Below, one piece after another: positions 1 to 8,576 of a stretch of 47,224 nucleotides of DNA. The translations under genes were made by a program, and so were the position numbers. Within the stretch, counting starts at the first letter, position 1. Each line of letters starts with the position of its first letter. This stretch comes from Paraburkholderia rhizosphaerae (lineage in GTDB: Bacteria; Pseudomonadota; Gammaproteobacteria; Burkholderiales; Burkholderiaceae): positions 1-47,224 of the forward strand of contig NZ_SORE01000039.1 of the NCBI RefSeq assembly GCF_004366595.1. Direction: 5' to 3'. Below the pieces are notes generated by a model, which did no database searches, was not told the origin of the DNA, and saw only the letters and a list, made by a program, of their open reading frames with translations.

Positions 1-27
1 AAGCGCCCACACTTATCGGCTGTGTAT

Positions 28-39
28 TGTTAAAGATCA
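28..39 (-). promoter_or_regulatory. boxA-like antitermination element of an rRNA leader
   Basis: The minus strand reads TGATCTTTAACA, one base different from the rRNA boxA consensus TGCTCTTTAACA bound by NusB/NusE. It is followed leftward by a stretch (1-27) resembling the leader that precedes 16S rRNA in Burkholderia. It supports an rrn operon just outside the window. Confidence 0.65.
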
Positions 40-108
40 CTTCACGACCGAAAGACCCTGACCACCGTCTTCCTGCGTGTCCGCTGCGCGTTGCAGCAGA
101 GAAGCGAG

Positions 109-137
109 ATTATGCAGACTTCCACTCACATCGTCAA
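109..137 (-). promoter_or_regulatory. Predicted rRNA operon promoter (P1-like), firing leftward
   Basis: On the minus strand a -35 hexamer TTGACG (132-137) is separated by exactly 17 bases from a -10 hexamer CATAAT (109-114). A short A-rich stretch lies just upstream, as in an UP element, and a GC-rich discriminator follows. With a boxA-type element about 70 bases downstream (28-39), the arrangement matches a sigma70 promoter of an rRNA operon whose 16S gene would start beyond the left edge. The predicted transcription start is near 102. The rRNA itself is not visible, so this assignment is an inference. Confidence 0.7.
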
Positions 138-306
138 CAGGTTTTTAACTTCTTCCAACCTGCTGCGTGTCGCGCAAACCCGCGCCATTGCTGGCACTCC
201 CGCCTTCCGCACTTCACTCCATCACCCCTCACATCCGGGCCGCTTGAAGCGCGAAAGACCGAGATTCTAGTCACTCGCCGAAGCCGGCGCAAGTGAAATC
301 CGAGAT

Positions 307-1449
307 TTATTTTCCAGGTGACTTTTCGACTTCACGGGACGCCGGGGAAGGTCCTTGCATCGCCGCGGCGGAAGACTCGCTCGCGACCGCTTCGCCTGAA
401 GACGCTCGCGTGCCTACCGTCCAGTCGTGCAGCACCGTGTACGCAACGGCGAGCAGCGTCGGCCCGATAAATACGCCGAGGAAACCGAACGCAAACGCGC
501 CGCCGAGAATCCCGAGCATCACGAGTATCAGCGGCATATCGCTGCTCTTGCCGATCAGGATCGGCTTGACGACGTTGTCGGACATGCCGACCACCACGAC
601 ACCCCACACAATGAGGAAAATCGCCCACCCGGTCTCGCCGCCGTGATAAAGCCAGATTGCGGCCGGCAGCCAGACCACGACCGGGCCGCCTGGTATGACC
701 GATAGAAAGAACGTCGCGAGCCCGAGCAGCGCAGGCGCGGGGACGCCGGAGATCCAGCAGCCGAACCCGGCCAGCACTCCTTGCACGAGCGCCGTGCCGA
801 GAATGCCGTAGACCACGCCCTTTATCGTGCTACCCGCCAGCGCGAGCAGATAATCGGCGCGCTCGCCCGCGACGCGCCGCATGCCCGCATTGAGCCATGC
901 GGCAGCCCCTTCGCCGCCGGTATAAAAGAAGAACGCGAGAATGATGCTGAGCGCAAGCAACCCCAGTCCGTGCGTCACCGCGAGCGCAGCCGAGAGAATC
1001 CACTTGCCGGCCGGCGCGGCCAACGTGCGCAACTGCGCGGCCATTTCGGAGCTGCTGCTCGTCACGCGCTCCCAGAACGATTCAATACTCGTCCCGACGA
1101 GCGGTATATGCCCGACCCATGACGGCAGATCAGGCAACCCTCCATCGAAGAGACGCTGCACGAACGCCGTGATATCGCGCGCATGCGCGCCGAATGCAAA
1201 CCCTGCATAGACGAAGGGTCCGAGCACGACGACCAGAATGGTCAGCACCATCAGCGTCGCGGCCCATCTGCGGCGCCCGCCTAGCGCCGCAGTCAGCCTG
1301 CAATACAAGCCCCATGAACTGAAGCTGAGAATCGCGCCCCAAAGAAGCGCAGTCGTGAAAGGCGCGAGCACCAGCAGCGAACCGCCGACCAGAATGATCA
1401 GCGCAAACACGGCCGCGAGCCGCTCGATGAGTTGGTCCGATTTCACCAT
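307..1449 (-). CDS. AI-2E family transporter (PF01594-type membrane protein)
   Basis: A 380-residue integral membrane protein of the AI-2E/PerM (UPF0118) family. Members are exporters or channels of varied substrate, so the autoinducer name does not predict function here. Hydrophobic segments cluster at residues ~8-60, with a soluble stretch around 70-150 and further membrane segments to ~345, which is the family layout. The tail after about 350 is Ser/Ala-rich and polar. The ATG at 1449 is chosen because GGGAGAG lies a few bases upstream; an upstream in-frame ATG at 1473 has no such site. It is transcribed toward the rRNA promoter at the left edge and stands alone. Substrate unknown. Confidence 0.85.
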   Translation of the reverse strand: MVKSDQLIERLAAVFALIILVGGSLLVLAPFTTALLWGAILSFSSWGLYCRLTAALGGRRRWAATLMVLTILVVVLGPFVYAGFAFGAHARDITAFVQRLFDGGLPDLPSWVGHIPLVGTSIESFWERVTSSSSEMAAQLRTLAAPAGKWILSAALAVTHGLGLLALSIILAFFFYTGGEGAAAWLNAGMRRVAGERADYLLALAGSTIKGVVYGILGTALVQGVLAGFGCWISGVPAPALLGLATFFLSVIPGGPVVVWLPAAIWLYHGGETGWAIFLIVWGVVVVGMSDNVVKPILIGKSSDMPLILVMLGILGGAFAFGFLGVFIGPTLLAVAYTVLHDWTVGTRASSGEAVASESSAAAMQGPSPASREVEKSPGK

Positions 1450-1648
1450 GAGGCTCTCCCTATGCCAAACCACGGCGACAGACGGCGATGCACGACAAAG
1501 CCCGCCCAGTCAGTATAGGAGAACGCGTTACAGCGCAATCCCGGACGCTGTTCAGTCCCCGCAGGAGACCGCGCGGCAGTCCTTCGCAAATGCAGACCTC
1601 TGATAGCCGCTGCGCGCCTGAACATACCGCGCGGGAGAAAGGACTAGA

Positions 1649-2896
1649 ATGTATGGTTCTCTGCACACAACCTCCGGATTTATGCGCTCGCGAATAGCCA
1701 AACGCCTCCCCCCCGAAGCCGACAAGCTGGTCGGTCTGTCGCTTGCCCTATTCGCATCGGGCAGCCGCACTGAAGACCGTTTCTGGGAAGCGAAACTCGA
1801 CGCCATGCTCGCGAAGATCGTTCGCAACGGCAATCAGACAACTCTGGACGCCGCGCTCGATCATCTGCAGCAGAACCACCCGGACGCCTACGGTGCGCTC
1901 GCCGATATGGCCGAAACGCATAGCGAGTCGCTCGTCGTCGAGCACGAAGGCGAGACCTACGAGGCGTTGCTGATCGCCGCGCCGGTGCTCGCATGGACGC
2001 GCTATGCCATTCCATCGGGCGCGCTGAAGGGCGAAGCATCCGATGCACTGCGCGCGCACCTGCAGGCGCACGTGCTGGCCGCCGGCACGCGCGTCGCGAT
2101 GGCGCCGTTCATGTACAGCATCGACCAGTTGCCACGTCATCACGTCGAAACCTGGCGCCTCGCACAACAGTTGACTCAGGCTGCGATGAGCGGCGGCAAC
2201 GCGAAGATCAACTTCGGCGAGTTGCCGGAAACTTCACCGATCCTCGCGGACCCGCGTTTTCTGCTAGCTGTCGTCGCGGCGCCGGTCGGCGCACCGGTGT
2301 TCCGCTGGCAGGAAGAGGAACATGGCACCCGCATCGAGCGCGGTCAGTGCCTCGAGCAATGGGCGGCGCAAGGCGGCGCGAACCTGTCGGTCGTGCTGCC
2401 GGGCTGCGAATTCGAATGCCTGCTGCCCGACGCGTACTACTCGGCGTGCCGCGACGCGGACGAACGGGTGCGCCCGCACACGGTTCGCACGGCAGTGCGT
2501 TATCTGTTCGACACAATCGGCGCGGCGCCGCAGGAGTTGCGCGCAGTCGTCGCCGGCTTCGGCGAGCGGCGTATCGACGAATATCGGATCGGGTTCACGC
2601 GGCGCGGCAGCAACGACGTGATCTATGGCGTTGTATGGCCGCTCTACGGCCGCGAGAACGGCGATCCAAGCATCGACGAGGAACCGCAGGAGCCGGGCAC
2701 CGAAGACGGCCCGCTCGAAGACATCGTCGCGCTGCTCAAGGAAACCGGCATTACCGATATCCGGCGTCATGCGGGCCGCTTTGAACCGGAATACTGCGAC
2801 GACTGCGGCGTGCCACTTTACGCGGATCCGCTCGGCGAGATCGTGCATGCAGAAATGCCTGAAGATGCGGAGCCCGCACAGCCGCATTTCCACTAA
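1649..2896 (+). CDS. DUF2863 family protein
   Basis: A 415-residue soluble protein of a family seen mainly in Burkholderiales, with no established function. There is no signal peptide or membrane segment. Near the C-terminus is a possible metal site, CDDCGVPLY, with two cysteines three residues apart, followed by a His-containing end. Several acidic patches precede it. AAAGGA lies about six bases before the ATG at 1649, supporting this start; a second Met twelve residues in is possible. It is monocistronic, with a strong intrinsic terminator just downstream (2941-2967). Confidence 0.8.
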   Translation: MYGSLHTTSGFMRSRIAKRLPPEADKLVGLSLALFASGSRTEDRFWEAKLDAMLAKIVRNGNQTTLDAALDHLQQNHPDAYGALADMAETHSESLVVEHEGETYEALLIAAPVLAWTRYAIPSGALKGEASDALRAHLQAHVLAAGTRVAMAPFMYSIDQLPRHHVETWRLAQQLTQAAMSGGNAKINFGELPETSPILADPRFLLAVVAAPVGAPVFRWQEEEHGTRIERGQCLEQWAAQGGANLSVVLPGCEFECLLPDAYYSACRDADERVRPHTVRTAVRYLFDTIGAAPQELRAVVAGFGERRIDEYRIGFTRRGSNDVIYGVVWPLYGRENGDPSIDEEPQEPGTEDGPLEDIVALLKETGITDIRRHAGRFEPEYCDDCGVPLYADPLGEIVHAEMPEDAEPAQPHFH

Positions 2897-2940
2897 ACAT
2901 GTGCTGCTGTTCTTAAGAACAGCGTCGAACAACTCGATCA

Positions 2941-2967
2941 AGCCCCGCCCAACGCGGGGCTTTTTTC
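2941..2967 (+). terminator. Intrinsic terminator after the DUF2863 gene
   Basis: An 8-bp GC-rich stem AGCCCCGC/GCGGGGCT (2941-2948 with 2954-2961) with a five-base loop is followed by six Ts. It lies 45 bases past the stop codon. Confidence 0.9.
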
Positions 2968-3121
2968 ATTTTTGTGCACTGATCCTATGCCTATCGGACA
3001 GGCGGTCATCCGTTAAGGAATTTGTCATTATCGGATTGGTGGGTGACGCATCGCCGTGCAACAGTCTCTAACGTTTCGCGCGCATCGCGGCACCTCGATC
3101 GTCATATCAGGAGGCATGGCA

Positions 3122-4228
3122 ATGCGTTTTTCGCTTCTCAATTCAGACGCCGAACGGCGCGAAGGGCTCAAGGCACTGCTGCGGCAGATCGACCGGAAAG
3201 CCCGCTTTAACGAAGCACAAGACTGGCGTCAGGCCGACCGCATCCTGCGGCGGCATCAGCCGGATCTGCTTGTAATCGACTGGCAGGACTGGATGACCGT
3301 CACAGACGCGCGCGCGCTCTTTACGGATCACCCGCATGTACCGGTCGCGGTGCTGGTCGACGATACCTCGCCGGACTGCGTGCGCGGGCTCGTCGAAACC
3401 GGCGCGCTCGGCGTGATTCCGCGCTCGACGGACCCACGTCTGATCGTGCGTGCGCTCGAGCTCGTGCTGCTGGGCGGGCACTACATCCCGGCCGGCGCGC
3501 TGGCCCTCGACGCGCCCGCCGCACCTGCGGCAGCGGCCGCCGCACCTGCGGCCGTCCCTACCGCCGCGCCGGAAACGCGCGCCGAGACAGCCGGCCCGGG
3601 CGCCGTCACGGCGACACCCTCCCCCGCCGAAGGCACGCCGCGGCGACTCGAGCTGGTCGTGCCGACGCCTGCGCGGCGCACGCGCTTCGCCGGCGGCCTG
3701 TCGCCGCGCCAGGAGCAGATCATGCGCTGCGTCCACATGGGCAGCACGAACAAGATGATCGCCCGCGCGCTCGGCATCAGCGAGGGCACCGTGAAGATCC
3801 ATCTGGCCAGCATCTTCCAGCAGCTCGGCGCGCCGAATCGGGCAGCCGCGGTCGCGATCTACAACGGCTGGCTCAACGCGCAGCTCGAAGTGCTTCGCAC
3901 GAGCCAGGAAAGTGCCGAGCGCCCGGTGCGGGGTCAGCCCGGCATCGTGCCACTGCGGCGGCGCACACGCCGCAAGTTCAAGTATCCGTTGCCAGCGAAC
4001 GACACTGCGACGCCGCTGCCGATGGCGGCCGAACCCGAAGTGCCATTCGGCGACGCGGCGCCTGCCCCCACGCCACCCACGCCGGAAACCTGCAACGACG
4101 CGGCCACGGACGCGCACAGCAGCACGACCGGCCCGCAGCAGGAAAGCGCGCCGAACGACGAAGCCCCGGATGCCCCGTGCGACGACTGGCACGGAATCCG
4201 CTCACACGTTTCGCCGCCCAACGAGTAA
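3122..4228 (+). CDS. Atypical response regulator with LuxR-type HTH
   Basis: A 368-residue predicted transcription factor. Residues ~1-120 look like a receiver domain: Asp53 (in LLVID) sits where the phosphoacceptor belongs, but the usual acidic pair near strand 1 is reduced to one Asp (D9), and the conserved lysine position reads as Arg in GVIPRST, so signalling may be phosphorylation-independent. An Ala/Pro-rich linker (~125-190) leads to a clear LuxR/GerE helix-turn-helix (~192-250, with SPRQEQIM and GISEGTVKIHL). The last ~115 residues are Pro/Ala-rich and probably disordered, unusual for this class. AGGAGG at 3109-3114 places the start at 3122 rather than 3116 or 3056. No histidine kinase gene is adjacent. 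The next gene begins one base after the stop. Confidence 0.8.
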   Translation: MRFSLLNSDAERREGLKALLRQIDRKARFNEAQDWRQADRILRRHQPDLLVIDWQDWMTVTDARALFTDHPHVPVAVLVDDTSPDCVRGLVETGALGVIPRSTDPRLIVRALELVLLGGHYIPAGALALDAPAAPAAAAAAPAAVPTAAPETRAETAGPGAVTATPSPAEGTPRRLELVVPTPARRTRFAGGLSPRQEQIMRCVHMGSTNKMIARALGISEGTVKIHLASIFQQLGAPNRAAAVAIYNGWLNAQLEVLRTSQESAERPVRGQPGIVPLRRRTRRKFKYPLPANDTATPLPMAAEPEVPFGDAAPAPTPPTPETCNDAATDAHSSTTGPQQESAPNDEAPDAPCDDWHGIRSHVSPPNE

Positions 4229-4229
4229 T

Positions 4230-4913
4230 ATGAGACACATGGGTTTCTTCTATACTCCGCTTCCGCTATGGGTCGCTGCCGGTGGCTGGATTGCCGCTGC
4301 GGTGCTGCTCGCGCTCGCGTTATGGAAGAACCCTTTCAAACGTCTTCAAGACTCGGTGCTGCAGCACGTATGGCTCGCGATCATCGTCGCAGTGTCGGTG
4401 CTGTGGGCAAGCAACGCGTGGCTCGAAGACGGCACCGTGATTCATCTGCTCGGCGCAACCCTGGTCGTCACGCTGTTCGACTGGGCGCTCGCGCTGCTGG
4501 CAATGGGTGCGGTCGTCGGCCTTGCCGCGGTCGTCTTCGATGCACCGTGGCAAGGCATCGCGCTCACGTTCCTTATTTTCGGCGCGTTGCCGGTCGGCGT
4601 GTCGGCGCTGCTGCAGCGTATCGGCAAGGCATGGTTGCCGCGCAGCCTGTTCATGTTCATCTTCGGCCAGGGTTTCGTGTCACCCGCCATCGCGGTGACG
4701 GTCGCGTCCGTCGCCGCGTTGGCCACCCATGTCGGCCTCTCGGACGGCTCGCCAAAGGTGATTCCGGTCGGCTATGCGTTCAGCGTATTTCTGCTCGCGT
4801 CAGGCGAAGCGTGGTTCACCGGCATGGCCACCGCGCTGATCGCGGTCTATCGGCCGGCGTGGGTCACGACCTATGACGTGCGCCGTTACCGTCTGGGCGG
4901 TCCGCGCACCTGA
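4230..4913 (+). CDS. CbiM-like membrane protein (energy-coupling factor permease family)
   Basis: A 227-residue protein with about six to seven membrane segments, resembling the CbiM superfamily (PF01891), whose better-known members are substrate-binding permeases for Ni/Co uptake. The N-terminal Met-His-Ile-Pro metal-binding motif of true CbiM is absent (it reads MGFFYTPLP), and no CbiN, CbiQ or CbiO gene is nearby, so metal transport is doubtful. It starts one base after the LuxR-type gene and is probably co-transcribed with it. An alternative start at 4239 (MGFFY) is equally plausible; neither has a strong ribosome-binding site. Confidence 0.7.
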   Translation: MRHMGFFYTPLPLWVAAGGWIAAAVLLALALWKNPFKRLQDSVLQHVWLAIIVAVSVLWASNAWLEDGTVIHLLGATLVVTLFDWALALLAMGAVVGLAAVVFDAPWQGIALTFLIFGALPVGVSALLQRIGKAWLPRSLFMFIFGQGFVSPAIAVTVASVAALATHVGLSDGSPKVIPVGYAFSVFLLASGEAWFTGMATALIAVYRPAWVTTYDVRRYRLGGPRT

Positions 4914-5097
4914 AACGCACCGGGCGATGTTCTCCGCAGACCCATCACAAAGACGCAAAATAAATATGTCACGATTGAACTTCGTTCGGCGTCAGCGCAT
5001 CTTATTGAGCTGATGTCTCAGTCTCGCTTCAGATTTGTGCTTCTACTGCGCCCAGATCGCGTTTCATCCGCGTGAAGAGCGCGTCACCAATTACAAG

Positions 5098-5802
5098 ATG
5101 GATCGCACCAACGTACCGCGCCGGTTGCTGCGGTTGGTCGGCCGGATCGCGGTATGGGCGGCGAGCGTAGCGCTTGCATGTCCCATCGTTGCGTCGGCGG
5201 ATCAGCTCGAGCAACACAATCAGCTCGTCAATCACTTCGTCAACGACATGCATGCGGATCCGCTCGTTGCGGATTGCGCCGCACATGGTAACTTCGTCGC
5301 GAGCACGTCCACTGCATTCGATCACGTCGAGTTCCCGCCCAGCGCGTTTGACAACGTGCATTCGTCAGTCACACCGTGGAACGACTCGTTCGACGAACGC
5401 AAACAGCGCGTCAAGGTCGACAGCATCGTGACGGTCGATGGCGAAGGCATTCGCACCGACGGTGGCAACCCGGATGAACTGCACTTCCGCTGCGGTTATG
5501 TCGGCACGCAGATGCTGGCATTCTCGTGGAACGACCCGGTGCCGCCGTTGCGGCCGGCGCCAGGTCATACGACAGCGAGCGCACATGCGCGGCACATGAC
5601 GCACGGCAAGGCTTCGTCGACTAAAAAGGCGTCCGGCAACGGAGCGAAGAAAAGCAGCGCGAAGACCGCGAAATCGAGCGCGAAGACTACGGTCAAACCG
5701 GCTGGCAAGCAGACGACCGCCAAGGCAGCGACAGGCAAGACATCGGCAACAAAAACGACGACGCACAAAACAACGTCGTCGACACCGAAGAAGAAACACT
5801 GA
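5098..5802 (+). CDS. Secreted protein with Lys/Ala/Thr-rich histone-H1-like tail
   Basis: A 234-residue protein of unknown function. A basic N-terminus followed by a hydrophobic segment (~10-33) ends in ASA before Asp35, a good signal-peptidase I site, so export is likely. The mature N-terminal ~125 residues form a compact-looking region with cysteines in VADCAAHG and HFRCGY that could pair. From about residue 165 to the end it is almost entirely Lys, Ala, Ser, Thr and Gly with repeated AKT/KSS/TKT units, strongly cationic. It may belong to a family annotated in Burkholderia as BspC-domain proteins, but I cannot confirm that from sequence alone. The ATG at 5098 is chosen because the signal peptide begins there; an upstream in-frame codon at 5035 adds an unlikely extension. 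Confidence 0.65.
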   Translation: MDRTNVPRRLLRLVGRIAVWAASVALACPIVASADQLEQHNQLVNHFVNDMHADPLVADCAAHGNFVASTSTAFDHVEFPPSAFDNVHSSVTPWNDSFDERKQRVKVDSIVTVDGEGIRTDGGNPDELHFRCGYVGTQMLAFSWNDPVPPLRPAPGHTTASAHARHMTHGKASSTKKASGNGAKKSSAKTAKSSAKTTVKPAGKQTTAKAATGKTSATKTTTHKTTSSTPKKKH

Positions 5803-5867
5803 AGTGAGCCACGCGCAGGCGGCACCCTCACGTTGCCGCGTGCGCGCATCCGCAACGGCACTACACG

Positions 5868-7049
5868 CTATGCGAACGCTTCGACGTGCCGCAAGATCGC
5901 GTGCAGCATCGCCGCGCCGAGCGCCGCACTGCGCTCGCCGTTCCAGCCGACGCGCTCGTCCGGAATGTTGGCGTTGTCCTTGAACGGCATCTCGAGCGTC
6001 AGCGACAGACAGCCGAACTCATTGCCGATAAATTTTGACGCGAGCCGCAGTGCATCCTGCCGGTATTTGCTCGCTTCGTAGCCGTATTTGTCCTGGAAAT
6101 CCGGGCTTGCCTGCTTGAACGCTTCGATAAATGCGTTCTGCTCGCGCGCCTGGCGCTCCGTGAAACCCGGTAGCATTTCCGAGCCTGCGACGAACACATA
6201 GGGCAGCACTTCGTCGCCGTGAATATCGAAGAACAGATCGCAACCGGTCGCGCGAATCGCGTCGCGCACAACCAGCACTTCCGGGCTGCGCGCAGCATCG
6301 GGCTCCATCCACTCGCGGTTCAGATTCGCGCCGGCCGCGTTGGTTCGCAGATTGCCGCGCACGCTGCCGTCCGGATTCATATTCGGCACGATATGGAACA
6401 CCGCGTGATCGTAGAGCTTGCGCGCGACCGGATCGCCCGCCCAATCGCCCCAACCCGCAAGTCGCTTGACGAGCCCTTCGACAAACCATTCCGCCATCGT
6501 CTCGCCCGGATGCTGGCGAGCGATGATCCAGATACGCTTCTTTTTCACGCCGCCTGAAGCAACCGCAGCCCCCGCAGCGAAGGCTTCCGGCATACCCAGC
6601 GTCAGCATCGAAACCGGCCGGCCTTCGACCGTCTTGCCGAGTTCGGTCAACGTCGCATGCGGCATCTGCTGCAACGCGCCGAGAAATTCCGCATGGCGCT
6701 CCTCGCTATACGGCTCGAAGTACGCGTAGTAAATGCGATCGAAGTCCGGCGTGTGATCGATCGTCAGCACGCGGCCATCGTATGTGGTCGGCACGCGGAA
6801 CCAGTTCACGCGATCGTAGCTCGCCATCGCGTGATAGTTGCGCCAGCCTTCGGCGAACGCGCACTCACTGGCGTTCTCGAACTTCATCACGCAGCGCTCG
6901 CCACGCGCGCCCGACAGGCGGAAATAGAACCATTGCGCGAACTCCGCGTGACTGTCGCGGCGCACACGCAGACGAATATCGTCGGCCTGCTCGCATGACA
7001 GCACGTCGATTGCGCCAGCGTCGAAGTTGCTCGTGATCGAAAGCGTCAT
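5868..7049 (-). CDS. M14-family zinc carboxypeptidase (cytosolic type)
   Basis: A 393-residue metallopeptidase of the M14 cytosolic carboxypeptidase/AGTPBP1-like subgroup. An N-terminal beta-rich domain (~1-115, with WFYFRLSGARGE) precedes the catalytic domain. Zinc ligands are H180 and E183 in RQHPGE and H277 in DIHGDE; the likely catalytic Glu is E353 in LTLEMPF. The NMNPDG and NLNREW motifs (~223-247) of the family are intact. No signal peptide is present, consistent with a cytosolic location. AGGAA precedes the ATG. Bacterial substrates are not established. It is convergent with the secreted-protein gene. Confidence 0.88.
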   Translation of the reverse strand: MTLSITSNFDAGAIDVLSCEQADDIRLRVRRDSHAEFAQWFYFRLSGARGERCVMKFENASECAFAEGWRNYHAMASYDRVNWFRVPTTYDGRVLTIDHTPDFDRIYYAYFEPYSEERHAEFLGALQQMPHATLTELGKTVEGRPVSMLTLGMPEAFAAGAAVASGGVKKKRIWIIARQHPGETMAEWFVEGLVKRLAGWGDWAGDPVARKLYDHAVFHIVPNMNPDGSVRGNLRTNAAGANLNREWMEPDAARSPEVLVVRDAIRATGCDLFFDIHGDEVLPYVFVAGSEMLPGFTERQAREQNAFIEAFKQASPDFQDKYGYEASKYRQDALRLASKFIGNEFGCLSLTLEMPFKDNANIPDERVGWNGERSAALGAAMLHAILRHVEAFA

Positions 7050-7094
7050 CGTGTGTTCCTGCCCGTATCCGTTGCTGCTGGTTACGGCGCGCCG

Positions 7095-7877
7095 TCAGCT
7101 CGCGACGCGCCGGCGAAAGACATAAGTGTCGTCGTTCGATGCATCGGCGTCGAATGCATAGCCCTCCGCATCGAACTGCTTGAGTTCCTCAGGCTTAGCG
7201 ATCCGATGTTCGACCGCGAAGCGCGCCATCAAACCGCGCGCACGCTTTGCGTGAAAGCTGATGACCTTGTAGCGGCCGCCCTTCCAGTCTTCGAAAACAG
7301 GCGTAACGACCGGCGCATCGAGCAATTTCGGTTTCACCGACTTGAAGTACTCGCCCGACGCACAATTGATCAGCACGCGCGCCGCGCCCTTGTTGTGCTT
7401 CAACTGCGCGTTCAACGCCCGCGTGATGCGCTCGCCCCAGAACGCGTACAGGTCTTTACCGCGCGCGTTCGGAAAGCGCGTGCCCATTTCGAGCCGGTAA
7501 GGCTGTAGCAGATCGAGCGGCCGCAGCAGCCCGTAGAGGCCGGACAGCACGCGCACATGCTGCTGCGCATAGTCGAGATCGGTGGCCGACAGCGTGCGCG
7601 CATCGAGCCCTTCATAGACGTCGCCATTGAACGCAAGCACCGCCTGCTTCGCGTTGCCGGTATGAAAGCGTGGAGACCAGTCCGCATAGCGCTGGAAATT
7701 CAGTTGCGCGAGCGGATCGGAGATGCTCATCAGCGTGGCGATCTGCTGCGGTGACAAACGACGCAAGCCGCCGATCAGTTCGGCCGCATCGTCGACGAAA
7801 TCGGGAATCGTATGCTTGCTGACGTGCGGCGGAGTTTCGTAGTCGAGCGATTTCGCCGGCGACAGAACGATTATCAT
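7095..7877 (-). CDS. yaaA: Peroxide stress protein YaaA
   Basis: A 260-residue YaaA/DUF328 family protein, full length for the family, with the characteristic start MIIVLSPAKSLDYETP. E. coli YaaA limits Fenton damage by lowering intracellular unincorporated iron during H2O2 stress and binds DNA. Typical family blocks such as FNGDVYEGLDA and LSGLYGLLRPLDLLQPYRLEMGT are all visible. No clear Shine-Dalgarno precedes the ATG; instead a 7-bp inverted repeat lies ten bases upstream (7887-7903). It is divergent from the PIN-domain gene. Confidence 0.93.
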   Translation of the reverse strand: MIIVLSPAKSLDYETPPHVSKHTIPDFVDDAAELIGGLRRLSPQQIATLMSISDPLAQLNFQRYADWSPRFHTGNAKQAVLAFNGDVYEGLDARTLSATDLDYAQQHVRVLSGLYGLLRPLDLLQPYRLEMGTRFPNARGKDLYAFWGERITRALNAQLKHNKGAARVLINCASGEYFKSVKPKLLDAPVVTPVFEDWKGGRYKVISFHAKRARGLMARFAVEHRIAKPEELKQFDAEGYAFDADASNDDTYVFRRRVAS

Positions 7878-7886
7878 AGGGGTTTT

Positions 7887-7903
7887 CAGGCACGCCGTGC
7901 CTG
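7887..7903 (-). repeat. Hairpin in the yaaA 5' region
   Basis: A perfect 7-bp inverted repeat CAGGCAC/GTGCCTG with a three-base loop lies ten bases before the yaaA start, in the position where a ribosome-binding site would be expected. It could be an operator or an mRNA hairpin affecting yaaA translation. No U-tract follows in the yaaA direction. Confidence 0.5.
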
Positions 7904-7944
7904 GCGGTCAAAAGACGAAAGCCCGATTGTAGCGAATGTAACGC

Positions 7945-8508
7945 ATGCCCGGTTCCCTTGCCCCGCACCCCGCGCCCGTTGCGCCGACGCCTGTGTCGGC
8001 TGCTGTGCCGCCCGCTGCGTCAGCGAATGCGACACCCGATATCCCGCGCATCGTGCTCGATTCGAACGTATGGATCGACATCCTCGTGTTCGACGATTCA
8101 CACACGCGCCCGATCCGCGCCGCGCTCGAACGCGGTGCGCTATGCGCGTTGATCGACACGCGGTGCCTTGCCGAGCTGACCTATGTGCTCGACTATCCGC
8201 AGTTCGCGAAGCGCGCGATCGACAAAGAGGCCGCGCTCGCCACCGTCGCGCGTTTAGCCCGGTTGATCGAACCCGCGGCGCGCGATGACGCGGGCGTTGC
8301 GCCGCCGCTGCCGCAATGCAAGGATCGCGACGACCAGAAATTCATCGAGCTCGCGCACGCGGGTCACGCGCACTGGCTCATATCGAAAGATCGCGCGGTG
8401 CTGAAGCTCGCGCGTCGCATCGCGCGGGATTTCGGCTTCCGGATCGGCCAGCCCACGCAGTTCGTCGACGCCTGTCTGTCGCCGCATCAGGCGTGCGCGC
8501 CTGCATAG
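7945..8508 (+). CDS. PIN-domain protein (putative toxin-antitoxin toxin family, COG1569-like)
   Basis: A 187-residue protein with a low-complexity Pro/Ala N-terminus (~1-33) followed by a PIN nuclease fold. The acidic cluster expected for Mg-dependent RNase activity is present: D39 in LDSNVW, E77 in LAELTY, D127/D130 in KDRDD, and D149 in SKDRA. The family is annotated as a toxin component, but no antitoxin-sized gene sits beside it on either strand. The start is uncertain because the first 30 residues are unlike a folded domain; an internal GTG start is possible. Confidence 0.75.
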   Translation: MPGSLAPHPAPVAPTPVSAAVPPAASANATPDIPRIVLDSNVWIDILVFDDSHTRPIRAALERGALCALIDTRCLAELTYVLDYPQFAKRAIDKEAALATVARLARLIEPAARDDAGVAPPLPQCKDRDDQKFIELAHAGHAHWLISKDRAVLKLARRIARDFGFRIGQPTQFVDACLSPHQACAPA

Positions 8509-8576
8509 CAGAACAAAGTCACGCAGCGTATCCATCCGATCACCCCTACTCTTTGCCCTCATTCCCGGACAGCGCC

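Noticed and set aside
27..296. An 89-codon ORF in the left-edge gap
   Set aside because: It overlaps the predicted rRNA promoter and leader and has no recognisable protein features.
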